From NCBI GenBank assembly GCA_034620365.1, contig JAQGEQ010000314.1, positions 372,001 to 436,000 of the forward strand: a DNA stretch of 64,000 nucleotides. Direction: 5' to 3'. Numbering within the stretch: the first letter of the stretch is position 1; every line of letters begins with the position of its first letter. The translations under genes and the position numbers were made by a program. The notes below the pieces were generated by a model. It was not told where the DNA came from and searched no databases. It saw only the letters and a list, made by a program, of their open reading frames with translations. This document shows, one piece after another, positions 35,633 to 46,662 of this stretch. This DNA comes from Pegea sp. RAD2-039. Lineage: Eukaryota; Chordata; Thaliacea; Salpida; Salpidae.

Positions 35633-38437
35633 TCATCTAAACACTTGTATAAAAGCACTACAGACATTCAGGGCTAAAAGTAGTGATCCAGCTGATAGTA
35701 CAATCTTACAAATGATCTTCTTGTGTTTGTGATCTTCTCCAAAAATCTCATCAAAAAAAGACTATTAATAAAAAAAAACGTTGTCTTTTTTATGTAACGA
35801 TTATTTAACTAGCTTACTTGAAAAGCGTGTTCTCCATCAAGCATATAACAAGGAATTATGTTTAACATACCAAGAGCAATTGAAATGGAAAAAAGGAAGC
35901 TGAAAAAATCGAAAAAATTAATAAAAAAAATCAACTAATTGTTTTTCCTACCGCAGTTGTTGAAGTATAAAAGCTGGTATCATCATTGGTAACCAACTCC
36001 AACGTGGTTGGTATTGTGTAACAATTATAAAATAGAATAAGTCATGAGGCAGTCCAAGATATATGATTGTGTGAATACTTTCATCTCTTTTCACTTTTAT
36101 TTTCATCAATCGCTGTCCATCTTCTGATGAATATCTCGTTTTAAATCCTTTTAAATTTCTTGTTAGTATCTCACCGAAATATGGAATAGCACAGACTTCG
36201 TCGCTTTTGCATTGGTTGTTGTTATGACAAACTTGGTGCGCTAGAACTGCACGGGCGTTCATACACGAATAAGATGACTGAAAATTAAAATTAATAATCA
36301 AAGTGATGTAGTGGTCACTATCCCCGCCTGTCAAGTAGGTCTCGGGTTCGAGCCCAGGTGGACACTTATTTACGACCAGTCCATAAAAACCAGGGTAGAA
36401 GGGCTGATTAATAAGAGTCCTGCTGCATGGGCAACAACTGGGTCTTCATAATTTCTACCCTGGCTTATATACGTGGCCAACAAAATCAGATGATAAAGTA
36501 GACTTGATTGGCTTCTAATTCGCTTGTACGGGTCAGTGTCCACTTTGTTGTCGTAGGACCGCGCTATACAACACCCCCTAAGCCCTAAGTGTGTCTATCT
36601 ATAAATGTTGACTTTAAGATCACGTGTTACTTGTACCTTCATCGGATTTAATTAGTTCAGCGCACGCTACAACTGCTGGTGATAAAAATCAACTTATATA
36701 TGAAACTAAAAAGGTAAAATAGAAGATGTAAACAGTCAGGAAGGAATTAATTAAGGAAGATGTCAACTTCCATGTATTTGAAGAGCTTTATCACCAACCT
36801 TTTCAGTTTCTTCTTTTTTATGTAAATAACAAATCGATTTAGACGGAGCATTATGACAGCAATTATCTGAGTTCTCGAAAACATTTCCCAATGATAAATT
36901 AAAAATTGATTGATTATCAAGACACGATCCTAAAAAAATGAGATGTTTTTTTAGTATTAAGATGATTTTAAATAGACCTGCTTGAGATTGATGAATAGTT
37001 TCATTTATACAAGAAAACCAAGTTTCCATAGAATTTATTTGACAATTATCTATCGATTTTAAAACATCACCATTGTGTAAACCGGCCTCAACTGCTAAAG
37101 GAGACATCTTGAAAGATTAAAGTATTAAATTAAATATGATTAGATGAATAAGAGACCTTATCTTGTGATTGTATGATGACTTGATTGATTTCAAATCGAT
37201 ACAAGGGAAGTAGTAATTGTGGAAGGCAAAAAATAAGACAACAGGAGACTAATGATAAGATCAAATTGTGCCAGACTCCAGCACAAAAGATACGAAGTCT
37301 TCTTCTTGCTTGTATATGATCACAGTTACCAATAGCAACGTAAGCACCGATATATATGTAGATAAGAAAAACTCCTAAGCCATCAACTTTAACACCTTCT
37401 CTATAAATATAGAGTCAATTGTGAAATACATCAGTTGTTTGGTTTATAACACCTTAACGCGGCTACTGCATGACCAATTTCGTGGAATAATCCACTAAAA
37501 AATATTGCTATTATCAAAAAACCAACATCTTCCAAAGGAAAATTGATTCCAGGAACTATAACTCGTAAAACCTTCAATAAAAATGTGTTTAGTGCTGATG
37601 GTTTATATTCATTTACAAATTCACCTGGTTAGAAGGTTGCCCTTGAATTTTAGGCGTTAAAAACTCCTTAAAAGCCCAAAGTAAATTATAAAAAAGAAAT
37701 AATACTGAAACCATCATTAGTAATCCACAGGTTATGACACCTATAAAAGAGTTTCTTAATTTTGTTGGCTTTTGTAAGAACAAAAAGCTGAAAAACTCTG
37801 ACAAAAATGGGCTTGAAAGTTAGATTTGTCGAATAATTTAGATTCAAGACCACTAAGTAGGTGTCTAGCTGCATCTACAGATATATAAATCTTTGAAAAG
37901 AAGATGAATTCACATCTACAGACATCAGAATGTCTGATAAATGATTGTGACATTTCCTAAAGTCAACCATCAGACAAGAAAGGAGAAGATACCAGAGACA
38001 TCACCAATAACTGTCCCACATTTTAGGTACCAGGACAGATATCCACGAATGAAAAAGAAGGTGAGGTTGGTGACTAAATCTTAATATTATTGTTTTTTCA
38101 GAATATTCTGAGATCTCTAGTTTCTATAACAATAATTTGAATATAACAACTGACCAGCATCAAACCAGGATTTCACATTGTACATTGAAAGCTTATGAAG
38201 GAATCGATTTAGTTTATTTGTAAAATATTTGATTTGAAAAATAGATATATCAATATTATTAGATTCACAGAATTTGTTTATTTCATTTCCAAAATATTTT
38301 GAATCCTAAAAAAGCAATCAATTAAAATTTGATAAATTAAGTAAAAAATCTATTCTTACCAACAAGAAGTTGAATATGATATGAAAAATTGCCCAAGCTA
38401 CAAGAGAATACCCAATTACAGTGGATATTAAAACCAT
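35633..38437 (-). CDS. MBTPS2: Membrane-bound transcription factor site-2 protease (S2P)
   Basis: S2P is the intramembrane zinc metalloprotease that releases SREBP and ATF6 from Golgi membranes. Exons, 5' to 3': 38437-38360, 38305-38155, 37740-37453, 37400-37157, 37107-36978, 36929-36799, 36277-35952, 35899-35818 and 35761-35633. All other phases agree; exon 3 needs one extra base near 37625 (frame changes around SNQ/GEFVNEY). With it the protein is 519 residues, exactly the human length. The zinc motif HEIGH falls at about residue 163 (GLFHEIGHAVAALREG). The conserved LRIFCAGVWHN follows, then a PDZ-like region starting SPLAVEAGLHNGDVL, and the third zinc-ligand motif PCYMLDGEHAF in exon 8. 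Several hydrophobic helices flank these. The gene converges on Nup54, with 2 bp between stop codons. An antisense tRNA-Asp-like SINE sits in its sixth intron. Confidence 0.93.
36297..36560 (+). mobile_element. tRNA-Asp-derived SINE in an MBTPS2 intron
   Basis: The head has the RNA polymerase III A box (GTAGTGGTCAC, 36308) and B box (GGGTTCGAGCCC, 36344-36355). The stretch between, TATCCCCGCCTGTCAAGTAG, closely matches a tRNA-Asp anticodon arm with GTC as anticodon. Beyond the tRNA-like part an unrelated body contains an inverted repeat, CCAGGGTAGAA and TTCTACCCTGG. The element lies antisense to MBTPS2 in its sixth intron. The distal boundary is approximate. It is a SINE rather than a tRNA gene because the acceptor stem does not pair. 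Confidence 0.75.
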
Positions 38438-38856
38438 CTTTCAAACCAGATCCTTATAGATATCATATAATCTAAAACCTTTCATTAATTTTGTCAAAAA
38501 ACTAAGACATAATAAACAGCTTCAATTAGTAATTAAAAAATGTTTTAATTAAACTAAAATTAGGTTTATAAAAATATTAAGTTCATTTTTATGGTTGAAA
38601 TTTGTTTGATGAATACTTTAAATGAAAATTAAGATAATATAAAGGTTTTAATGAGACAAAATTATCAAAGTTATAAAATGTTCATTCACTACTGAGTACA
38701 AATTAAAATATTGGCAAGAAAAATTATTTCATTTATAAAATACTAAATATAATTTGATTACAATTTAATAATATAAGAATAAACAGTTCAAAAAATATAT
38801 TTATGAAGATATGATGATCTATTTATTTCTTTTAATTGTTATTACTGGATTCATCT

Positions 38857-39783
38857 TCAATTACAAAATTCTGTCCAACTGTTCAAGCTGTCCATATAAT
38901 AGCTAGGAACTTTATTTTGCTGGTCTTTAATCTTGCAAACATTATCAAGGTCAGACTTTGAAGTAACACCACTTAAAACTAACAATGTATTCATACCATT
39001 ATTGTTACCAAATAGAATATCTGTATTCAGGTTATCTCCAATCATCAAAGACTTTGAAAGATTTAAATCTGTTTCTAATTTGAAACAATCAAGCATAAAA
39101 GAATGTGGTTTTCCACAAACTACATCTGGAATTCTACCTGAAGCACATTCAATAGATGCAACAAGTGAACCAGTACAAACAATAACATGATTTGAATCTG
39201 GTAATGGAAATCTATCATCTTCATTTGTAACAATAAATTTACATTTTGGGTTTCTTAAAAATGAAGCTGCTTTTGTCAATTTAGTTAAACTAAAATCACA
39301 ATCCATTCCTACAAGAACTGCTTCAACATCATCTTCTAATTTGACTTCTTTAATTTCAGATATAAGTTGATTTTTTATCTCATTATCAATACCAAATCCA
39401 AAATAATTGACTCCAATTTTTTGTAACTCCTGTTCCATACTTTTATTACCAATCACGTAAACTTTTCCATTCGAACTTATATTTTGTTTTAACCATAAAG
39501 CGCTTGTATATGCAGTTCCAAATACATCAGTTTCTTTAATATTTGAAAATCCAAGCTTGTTAAATTTTTTCAAATACTCACTTCTATTTTTACTGTTATT
39601 GTTTGTAACAAAAAATACCTTTTTACCAATTTGTTTAAGTTTATCTATAACAGAAATAGCACCTTGAAGGGCAGACTCGCCACGCCAAATAACACCGTCA
39701 CAGTCGAAAATAAAATTATCAAACTTTTCAATAATTTCTTCAAATACCTCTTTCTGATTCGCTAATATTGTTGACTTTGCCAT
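38857..39783 (-). CDS. HAD phosphatase, phosphoglycolate/pyridoxal-phosphatase-like (copy 1)
   Basis: This is a haloacid-dehalogenase-superfamily phosphatase of the animal PGP/PDXP (chronophin) group, cytosolic, acting on small phosphometabolites such as 2-phosphoglycolate, glycerol-3-phosphate or pyridoxal phosphate. The intronless frame is 308 residues, like PGP (321) and PDXP (296). Motif I is FIFDCDGVIWRGE, with nucleophile Asp27 and acid/base Asp29. Motif II is FFVTNNNSKNR (Thr60). The C2-cap segment contains VFGTAYTSALWL and VEAVLVGMD. Motif III Lys is in CGKPHSFM and motif IV is MIGDNLNTDILFG. All catalytic positions are intact, so it should be active. A paralogue lies 663 bp upstream in the same orientation, and MBTPS2 starts about 420 bp downstream. 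Which of PGP or PDXP it serves cannot be read from the motifs. Confidence 0.9.
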   Translation of the reverse strand: MAKSTILANQKEVFEEIIEKFDNFIFDCDGVIWRGESALQGAISVIDKLKQIGKKVFFVTNNNSKNRSEYLKKFNKLGFSNIKETDVFGTAYTSALWLKQNISSNGKVYVIGNKSMEQELQKIGVNYFGFGIDNEIKNQLISEIKEVKLEDDVEAVLVGMDCDFSLTKLTKAASFLRNPKCKFIVTNEDDRFPLPDSNHVIVCTGSLVASIECASGRIPDVVCGKPHSFMLDCFKLETDLNLSKSLMIGDNLNTDILFGNNNGMNTLLVLSGVTSKSDLDNVCKIKDQQNKVPSYYMDSLNSWTEFCN

Positions 39784-40446
39784 CTACAAATTTAATTTTA
39801 AGATTTAAGTCACAAGTAAATATGCTGAAAATTAAAAAATAAAGAAAATATTTTGAAATATTTTGAAATAAAGTTAGATAATAAATACATTGTTTCAAGT
39901 TGAATATCAAATTGCAAGAATATACAAATTTTTATTAAATATTAAAACTAATAAATTATAAACTTGATTATAGAGGTGAAGAAACTGTTTTTATTAAAAA
40001 AAATAAACAATTAATATTTGCTTTTTGAAAGAATAAACTAATAACTTTGAGGTTATATATTAAAATGGTTAGTTTCATTTATATCAAAAAATGTGATTTT
40101 TACAACAATTAGAACAGAAATCTCAGATACATAAGATCTAATACTAAAAGTAATTAAAATAAAATCAACAAAATTGTTTTGTTTAGGATCTCATAAACAT
40201 TATAACAGTTATCTAAATTTCTAAAGCTACTTTCTCAAGAGTTTACATACAGTAGAGTTTGTTACAGCGGTTTATCACGTGATTTGTACAAATTTATTAA
40301 ATTTAATCAAAACTCTCAATCATTTATACTCCGACTTGTTGATGAGAATAAAAAATATATCTCAGTGATCTTGAACCTCAGATTTCAAAGACTTTTCACC
40401 AAAGATAAACATTATAAAAGTTATCTAAAGCTACTTTCTCAAGAGT

Positions 40447-41379
40447 TTAAAACTTAGTCCAATCATCCAAAGAGTTCAGATAGTAGTCTGGGACTTGATC
40501 AGTTTTAGAAGGGTCTTTACACGCTTCATCTAAAGATACTTTATCTTCAACTCCGCTCAGCACTAATAACGTTTTCATTCCATTATTTTTACCAAATAAT
40601 ATATCAGTATTCATTCTGTCACCAACCATCAAAGATCGCTTAAAATCAATATCTATTTCATTATTTAAACATTCTGTCATAAAAGAATGTGGTTTTCCAC
40701 AAATGATATCAGGTTCTCTACCTGCTGCAAAAGCTACAGAGTTTACAATAACACCTGTGCCTATAATAACATGCTCAGCACCTGGTAATGGCATTTTATT
40801 ATCTTCATTTGTAGCAATAAACTTACATTCCGGTTTTTTTAAATATGATGCAGCTTTTATAAGTTTTGTGAAACTTATATGACCATCCATACCAACTAAA
40901 ACAGCTTCAACATCTGAATCAAGTGGAATATTTAGAATATCTGGGATTGATTGACTTGTAACTTGACAATCTGCTCCAACTCCAAAGCATTTGACACCAA
41001 CATTTTCTAATTCTTTTTGCATTGCTTGATTACCTACTAAATAAACTTTACCATTTTCTGAGAGATTTTTTTTCAAATATAAAGCACTTGTATAAGCTGT
41101 ACCAAAAACTTCTTTTTCTTTTATATTAAATTTGAGTTTCTCAAACTTTTTAAAATATTCTTTTCTAGTTTTGGTGCTATTATTTGAAACAAAAAATACA
41201 TTTTTGTTAGCTTGCTTCAACTTATCAATCATAACAACAGCTCCTTCAATTGCTGTGTCTCCATGCCAAATAACTCCATCACAATCAAATATAAAGGTAT
41301 CTACACTTTTCATTAAACTTTCATAAATATGTTTAGGTTTCGCAAAAGTAGGGTAAGCTTTTAGACTGGTAGACATCAT
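40447..41379 (-). CDS. HAD phosphatase, phosphoglycolate/pyridoxal-phosphatase-like (copy 2)
   Basis: This is the tandem paralogue of the gene at 38857-39783. It is intronless, 310 residues, and retains the same motifs: FIFDCDGVIWHGD (Asp32, Asp34), FFVSNNSTKTR (Ser replacing the motif II Thr of copy 1), CGKPHSFM and MVGDRMNTDILFG. The cap domain also aligns throughout (VFGTAYTSALYLKKN, VEAVLVGMDGH). The two differ most at the N-terminus and in the cap loop after GFGI/GVGA, which governs substrate choice in this family, so the copies may differ in substrate. The start codon chosen is the first of two adjacent Met codons; either would serve. Copy 2 is nearer in style to PGP (NNSTKTR against NNSSKTR in human PGP). 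Confidence 0.9.
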   Translation of the reverse strand: MMSTSLKAYPTFAKPKHIYESLMKSVDTFIFDCDGVIWHGDTAIEGAVVMIDKLKQANKNVFFVSNNSTKTRKEYFKKFEKLKFNIKEKEVFGTAYTSALYLKKNLSENGKVYLVGNQAMQKELENVGVKCFGVGADCQVTSQSIPDILNIPLDSDVEAVLVGMDGHISFTKLIKAASYLKKPECKFIATNEDNKMPLPGAEHVIIGTGVIVNSVAFAAGREPDIICGKPHSFMTECLNNEIDIDFKRSLMVGDRMNTDILFGKNNGMKTLLVLSGVEDKVSLDEACKDPSKTDQVPDYYLNSLDDWTKF

Positions 41380-44300
41380 AATTAGTTACCTGAATAGTCT
41401 CTATAGTTTTTCTACAAGTAAAAAATAGATATCAGTTTAATGAAATTAAAACAAATCATAGCTTTTTATTATTAAAACAATTAAATTTATTGTTTTTATC
41501 TCAAATAAATATCAATTTTTTGAAGTATAAAATTTAAAAGTCAAAAAATTGTTTATTTTTAGTTTTATGACCCAATAAATTTATATGATCAATAAAAGTT
41601 TTTTAAAAACATAAATTTATCTTTTACTACTAGTTAATATTAAAATAAAGAAATAAATTTAGCAATTAACCAAAAGTAACATAAAAACTAAAACTATTTT
41701 AGCAAAATATTACACAATTTTTGAGAATTTAATTTTTTCAGATAGGTTACCATATGTTAGAATTTTCAAAAATTTATCAACAATCACCTTATCTATAAAC
41801 TTAAAACAATTTGGAGTTTTTTAAAAAAGCTTTGTGTTTAAAATAATTAAAAAAAAAAGGTTTTTTCACATTTAACTTTTCTTAAAGCATTGTTTAATCG
41901 AAATGACAATTAAACTTATACATTAAAAAAAGATTAATTCTATATCCACATATATAAAGTTATACATTTTTCAATATTTTTTAAAAGTCAAATAAAATAA
42001 AACCTGAAATTTAAATATAAATGAAAAGATATCTTAACTTTAATCTCCAAAGAAAATTTCTGTCTAATTAAGAAAACATTTATATCCAAAAACTACTTGA
42101 AAAATGAGACTTGTAAGAAACTTTACAAAAACTTATCAATAAGTTACTAGCAGGAGCTTTTAGTTCCTTCAAAATTCGTCTTACAAGCTTGAAGCAATTA
42201 ATAAAACTTTGAAAACGTTTTATTATCTCCTTGATAAACTATTTGAATTAAAACTTCAAGCGGCAGTTTATTAATTTAATTTAAGAATTTAGCTACTCAA
42301 GTAAAGTATATTTCTCCAGGGGAAACATAACAAAAAATCGAAAAATATAAAAATTAATTTTAGTTAGTTTAATGAATTCTTCAAATGTAAGCTTTAAAAA
42401 CAAATTCTCAATTTGCTATTACCTGTATACTCTAATTCAATTCGTTTGCAAATGTGATTTGGTTTATTCTAACCTTTTCATTATCTTCCATAACCTACTA
42501 ATTTTTATCAAACTAACTTTGAAGTGAAACAGTTTTATCTTCAACAAAGGAGTACATGTTTAAAGCTAAGATATCTCGAGTTATGTACCCTTTCAAAGGA
42601 AAGGTTATATCATTATTCCAGTTCATCAAAAATGAAACATAAATAACCACTAAGCGTTTAAATTTTTTTTGTTCAAATTCTCTGCAACCTTTGTACAAAC
42701 TTTAAATGATTTTTCTATAAAAGATTCTTATTTTTCGTAAAATTTTATTTTCTAAATTTAATTTGGATTCCTTCCTTAAAACCTCCAATGGTGTGCTGTT
42801 GTTCTGTCTCCACCGGCGGTTATCCACTCCAACAAATAATTTAAACCAATTTCATCTTTACAGATATTTACAGAACCTTTAAATCAGCTCGATTATTAGT
42901 AAAAACTTTTAGACAGTTTAAAATTAACCGCTTTATCTTATCTCTTGGATTGAGCAAGTTCTTATACAAAAGATAGACATCAAAAAGTCATCAGTATTAT
43001 TATTATTATTATTGCTTCAATTATTTTGAGGGTTCTTAGTGGGGTTCCCTGAGGCAGACTTCTTCTCTTCAATATTTGTATTTACATATATATCACTATT
43101 ACAGAATTTTCTAGAATTTTTTATGCTCAATAAAAGTCTGAATTTACCTTAAACTGTCTTATCTTTTACTACTTCTCTTTTGTTGCTGTTGAAACAACGC
43201 TGTAATCTCTAAGCTGGCGGCCTTTGAGACTAAAATGCAACCTTCGAGCTTCAACAATTTTAAATTAATTAAATTGATCAATTAGTTATATTTTAGAGAG
43301 TAAATCTGTAATTATTATTTGGATCAAAACTCACCTGACTAACGCACAAACTCATTACACAACATTTTTGTAAAAGAGTGTTAACTTATTCTTATTTCTT
43401 ACAAATGAATTTTCATTAGGTCAATTTATCACAGATAAATAATACGTCTGCATTAAAACTTAACTTATTGTATGAATAACATTCAAATATTGTACTTGTT
43501 TATTGTGAGAATATAGATCAATAGTATCTTATAAATTATTTTTTATTTTGAAAACTGCTTTAAGTTGTTAACTAAGTTTAAGAAGTTTTTATTGAATTAC
43601 GAAAAAGAGATATTTTTTTGATATACCATTTAAACTTGAATCAGTATAGATTGTTTGTAAAATATTTATTTACAGAAAAGTTTTCCTAAAAATATATGTT
43701 TTGATTTAAAACTTAATTTTTTAAAACTCTCTACAATTTTCAAATATTTTCTTGAATTCGGTAAATTTTTACTATTTTAGGCGAATTTGTTTATTCATTT
43801 AAAATATTTTAATTTCTTTTTGACTTCTTTTTTAAGTTTTAAAATAAAAGTATTTAATTATTTTTTTATAATCCAGTTAAATAGTTTTTAATAAAGAATA
43901 TTTAATTCAGTGTCATTTATTTATAAAAACAGCTTTAATTTAGGTATATTTTTGTATTTATTAATCTAATAACTCATTATTAAAAACATGTTTTAAATAT
44001 TTTCAGTTTGTATGAAATAATAAAGATATTTTTTTATAAAATTAATAATTTATCAATTATGAAAATAGAATCTTTATAAATTTTTAAAAGTTTAAATGTC
44101 AAAGCATGTTACAATTTGTTGTTGTAGCTTTTATCAAAGTTATCAAAAGTTTTATATTTTTTTTACATCAACAATAACTTAATAATTTCTTTTAAATTTT
44201 CAAAGTTTTCAAAAAAATCTTTAATTTTTTTATTAAGTTATTTATAAGTTTTTTAGTTGTTATTTTTTCAGCCTTTTTCTTGATTATTACAATTTATATT

Positions 44301-44405
44301 TAATGTTTTATATTTTTATATTTTATGCTTTGAAACAACTTTAATAAAATATAATTTCTAATAGATTAATGCTTTAGAATCTATAATTTTTATAAAGGTG
44401 GAAAA
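41380..44405. other. Intergenic region between divergent genes
   Basis: The phosphatase copy 2 (minus) and MINDY4 (plus) are divergent, so both promoters lie in this 3-kb region. It is very AT-rich with three short GC-richer patches, near 42780-42840, 43020-43080 and 43180-43260, that could be repeat relics or regulatory elements. A short (ATT)n run is at about 42990. I see no gene here. Confidence 0.45.
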
Positions 44406-46316
44406 ATGGACGCATTTGATGTTGAAAGCTTAACTTCATCATTAGTCAGGGAATATCTGAATAGAAGAGGTTGTAAAAAGGCTCTCAAAGAGATGGATAA
44501 AGAGTTCCCAAGACCTGAAAACAGTATCAACAACAGATTACAATTAATTCATGCTCTTTCTATTGAACCATGGGTAAGACACAACAAACGAAAAGGTACA
44601 CCATTAAAAACTCTGATAGAAATAATTGTTACGAATGTTGCGTCTTATGGAAAAACAGTTATTTCTGATAATATTTTACATTCACCAAAGTTAGTGAATG
44701 ACAAACGAGTAGAAGCTGCTATTAAGACTAAAAAAAATGCTACAGACAAACCAAATAACTCAGTTGAAGCTATAATCACTTCAAACCACTCTAAGTACAA
44801 AAGCACTCAGCAAAACAACACTTCAAAAACTGGAAAAACTTATCCAAAAGAGTTTCCTATTAAGGATTTAGAAATAGAAGAAGTTGATTTGGTTGATTTT
44901 GATGATATAAAAATTAAACCGAATAAAATGAGTTATGATATAAAAAAAGATGATTTGAAACCTTTAAAAGACTCAGAAATTAATTCTATAAATGAAAAAG
45001 AAACAAAAAGATTTAGAAGTAATATTAAAGAGTTTAGTGAAGATAGAGAAATGCAAGAAGTGTTACAAATGCTTGAAGAAGAGTCTTTAAGAAAAGATCA
45101 GAAAATAGATGAAGATATCATTTTAAATACAGATGATCCCTCCCAAAGTAATCCAATAAAATTTAAGAAAATGTTACAGAATGAAGATATTATGTTGCCA
45201 CATCAACAACCACGCCGTTCTAAAGTTAAATATTTTAATAAATTTGATTCTAATGATACAACTGATGAGACATTAGATTCAGAGCTTGCTGTTGAACTCA
45301 GAAGGTTAATATTTGGAACAGAAAAAAGAGGGTTTACAAGTGAGTGGTCAGGACAAAGTTTTACTTTTAATGAATGTGATAATAATGAACCAGAACTCTT
45401 ACGAATTGGGATCCATCAGAAGAAAGGCGGACCATGTGGTATACTGAGTGTGGTTCAAGCTATGGTCCTTAAAAATTATATTCATTTAGATGAAACTTAT
45501 ACTGGATTTCAAAAAGTACTTAGTACTAAAAGAACCTTAACTCTAGAAAAAAGTCTAGTTGATATCATATGGAGATCTTCTTCTGATGATAAAGCTTTTT
45601 TAGCTACAATGACAATGTATAAACAGTTTTCTTTTCCACCTTTATATAGACCAGATGGAATAACTGAATATATTAGACTAGTAGCATGCAATTCATTAAA
45701 AGAACTTCAAAATGCTGTTCATGAACATATCAAAGAATATGAGAAGGGTAAAGGAGGGTGTATTTTGCTTCTTTACTCAGTTATTTTAACTCATGGAATA
45801 GATAAGGTTAGAAGTGAGATGGATGAAAAGGGTGCAAGACTTCTAGGTTTACATGGTTATTGTACGCAAGAAATGATTAATTTGTTATTACAAGGTGTAG
45901 CTACTTCGAATGCTTTTGATAATGATATAAATCTTGGTGAAACAACTTTACTAAGAGGTATTAGCAAGCAGAGTGATGTTGGTTTATTATCACTTTTTGA
46001 GCATTATGACTCAATTAAAATTGGTGAATATTATAAAAACCCAAAGTACCCTATCTGGATAATTTGTAGTGAAAGCCACTTCACTGTTTTGTTTTCAATT
46101 CTACAAAACTCTTATGCTTATAGTAAAATGTTTGATTTATATTATTATGATGGGTTAGCAAACCAAGATGAAGTTATTAAGTTGACTATTAACTTACATA
46201 TTCCTTGTAAAGAATCTGATTTAATTGGTTCATTGGTACCTCCTCTAGAGCATTGTATAAGAACAAAATGGCACAAAGCTTCAATTGATTGGAATAATTC
46301 TGAACCAGTTCTTTAA
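44406..46316 (+). CDS. MINDY4: MINDY-4-type Lys48-specific deubiquitinase
   Basis: MINDY (FAM188-type) enzymes are cysteine deubiquitinases that trim Lys48-linked chains. The intronless frame is 636 residues (human MINDY-4 has 757). The N-terminus (about 5-60) has a LisH-like helix, SLTSSLVREYLNRRGCKKAL. It is followed by a charged, low-complexity linker to about residue 290. The catalytic domain starts near ELRRLIFGTEKRGFTSEW. The nucleophile is Cys344 in HQKKGGPCGILSVVQ, and Gln338 lies six residues before it, as the oxyanion-hole Gln does in MINDY-1. The catalytic His is probably His558 in CSESHFTVLF, followed by the conserved FDLYYYDGL. All key residues are present. PYCR follows 346 bp downstream on the same strand. 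The LisH-like N-terminus favours MINDY-4 over MINDY-3. Confidence 0.9.
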   Translation: MDAFDVESLTSSLVREYLNRRGCKKALKEMDKEFPRPENSINNRLQLIHALSIEPWVRHNKRKGTPLKTLIEIIVTNVASYGKTVISDNILHSPKLVNDKRVEAAIKTKKNATDKPNNSVEAIITSNHSKYKSTQQNNTSKTGKTYPKEFPIKDLEIEEVDLVDFDDIKIKPNKMSYDIKKDDLKPLKDSEINSINEKETKRFRSNIKEFSEDREMQEVLQMLEEESLRKDQKIDEDIILNTDDPSQSNPIKFKKMLQNEDIMLPHQQPRRSKVKYFNKFDSNDTTDETLDSELAVELRRLIFGTEKRGFTSEWSGQSFTFNECDNNEPELLRIGIHQKKGGPCGILSVVQAMVLKNYIHLDETYTGFQKVLSTKRTLTLEKSLVDIIWRSSSDDKAFLATMTMYKQFSFPPLYRPDGITEYIRLVACNSLKELQNAVHEHIKEYEKGKGGCILLLYSVILTHGIDKVRSEMDEKGARLLGLHGYCTQEMINLLLQGVATSNAFDNDINLGETTLLRGISKQSDVGLLSLFEHYDSIKIGEYYKNPKYPIWIICSESHFTVLFSILQNSYAYSKMFDLYYYDGLANQDEVIKLTINLHIPCKESDLIGSLVPPLEHCIRTKWHKASIDWNNSEPVL

Positions 46317-46662
46317 TAGACAACTTTTTTTATAGCTAGCTTTTTTGTTGTAAGATTGTTAAGTATTTTATTTCATATTTTTAGTACTGTGTTTAAATTG
46401 AAGCTTTTCTATTTTAATTTATTTTTTGTGGTGAACTGTGTCTTTAGTATTGACCAAAATATTCTATTGTACTTTTTCCAGTTTTGTAGAGTAATTTCAA
46501 CTGTGGTGTATTTTGATATGAAAATTTCTTTTCTGTGTATGAATTATAAAGTATTTCACAATTTGAAAAAAAAAATTATTTAAGTTAGCATCAACTAAAT
46601 TTATTTTACAGTTTTCAATTCGTATAAGTAAATAGACATTTCATTTTTTACTAAGTTTGATC

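Noticed and set aside
36297..36370. A possible tRNA-Asp gene.
   Set aside because: The anticodon arm and B box match, but the 5' and 3' ends do not form an acceptor stem and the sequence runs on into a repeat body.
38933..39190. Open frames opposite the phosphatase genes (also 41132-41326 and 45509-45691).
   Set aside because: They are antisense shadows of well-supported coding sequence with no similarity of their own.
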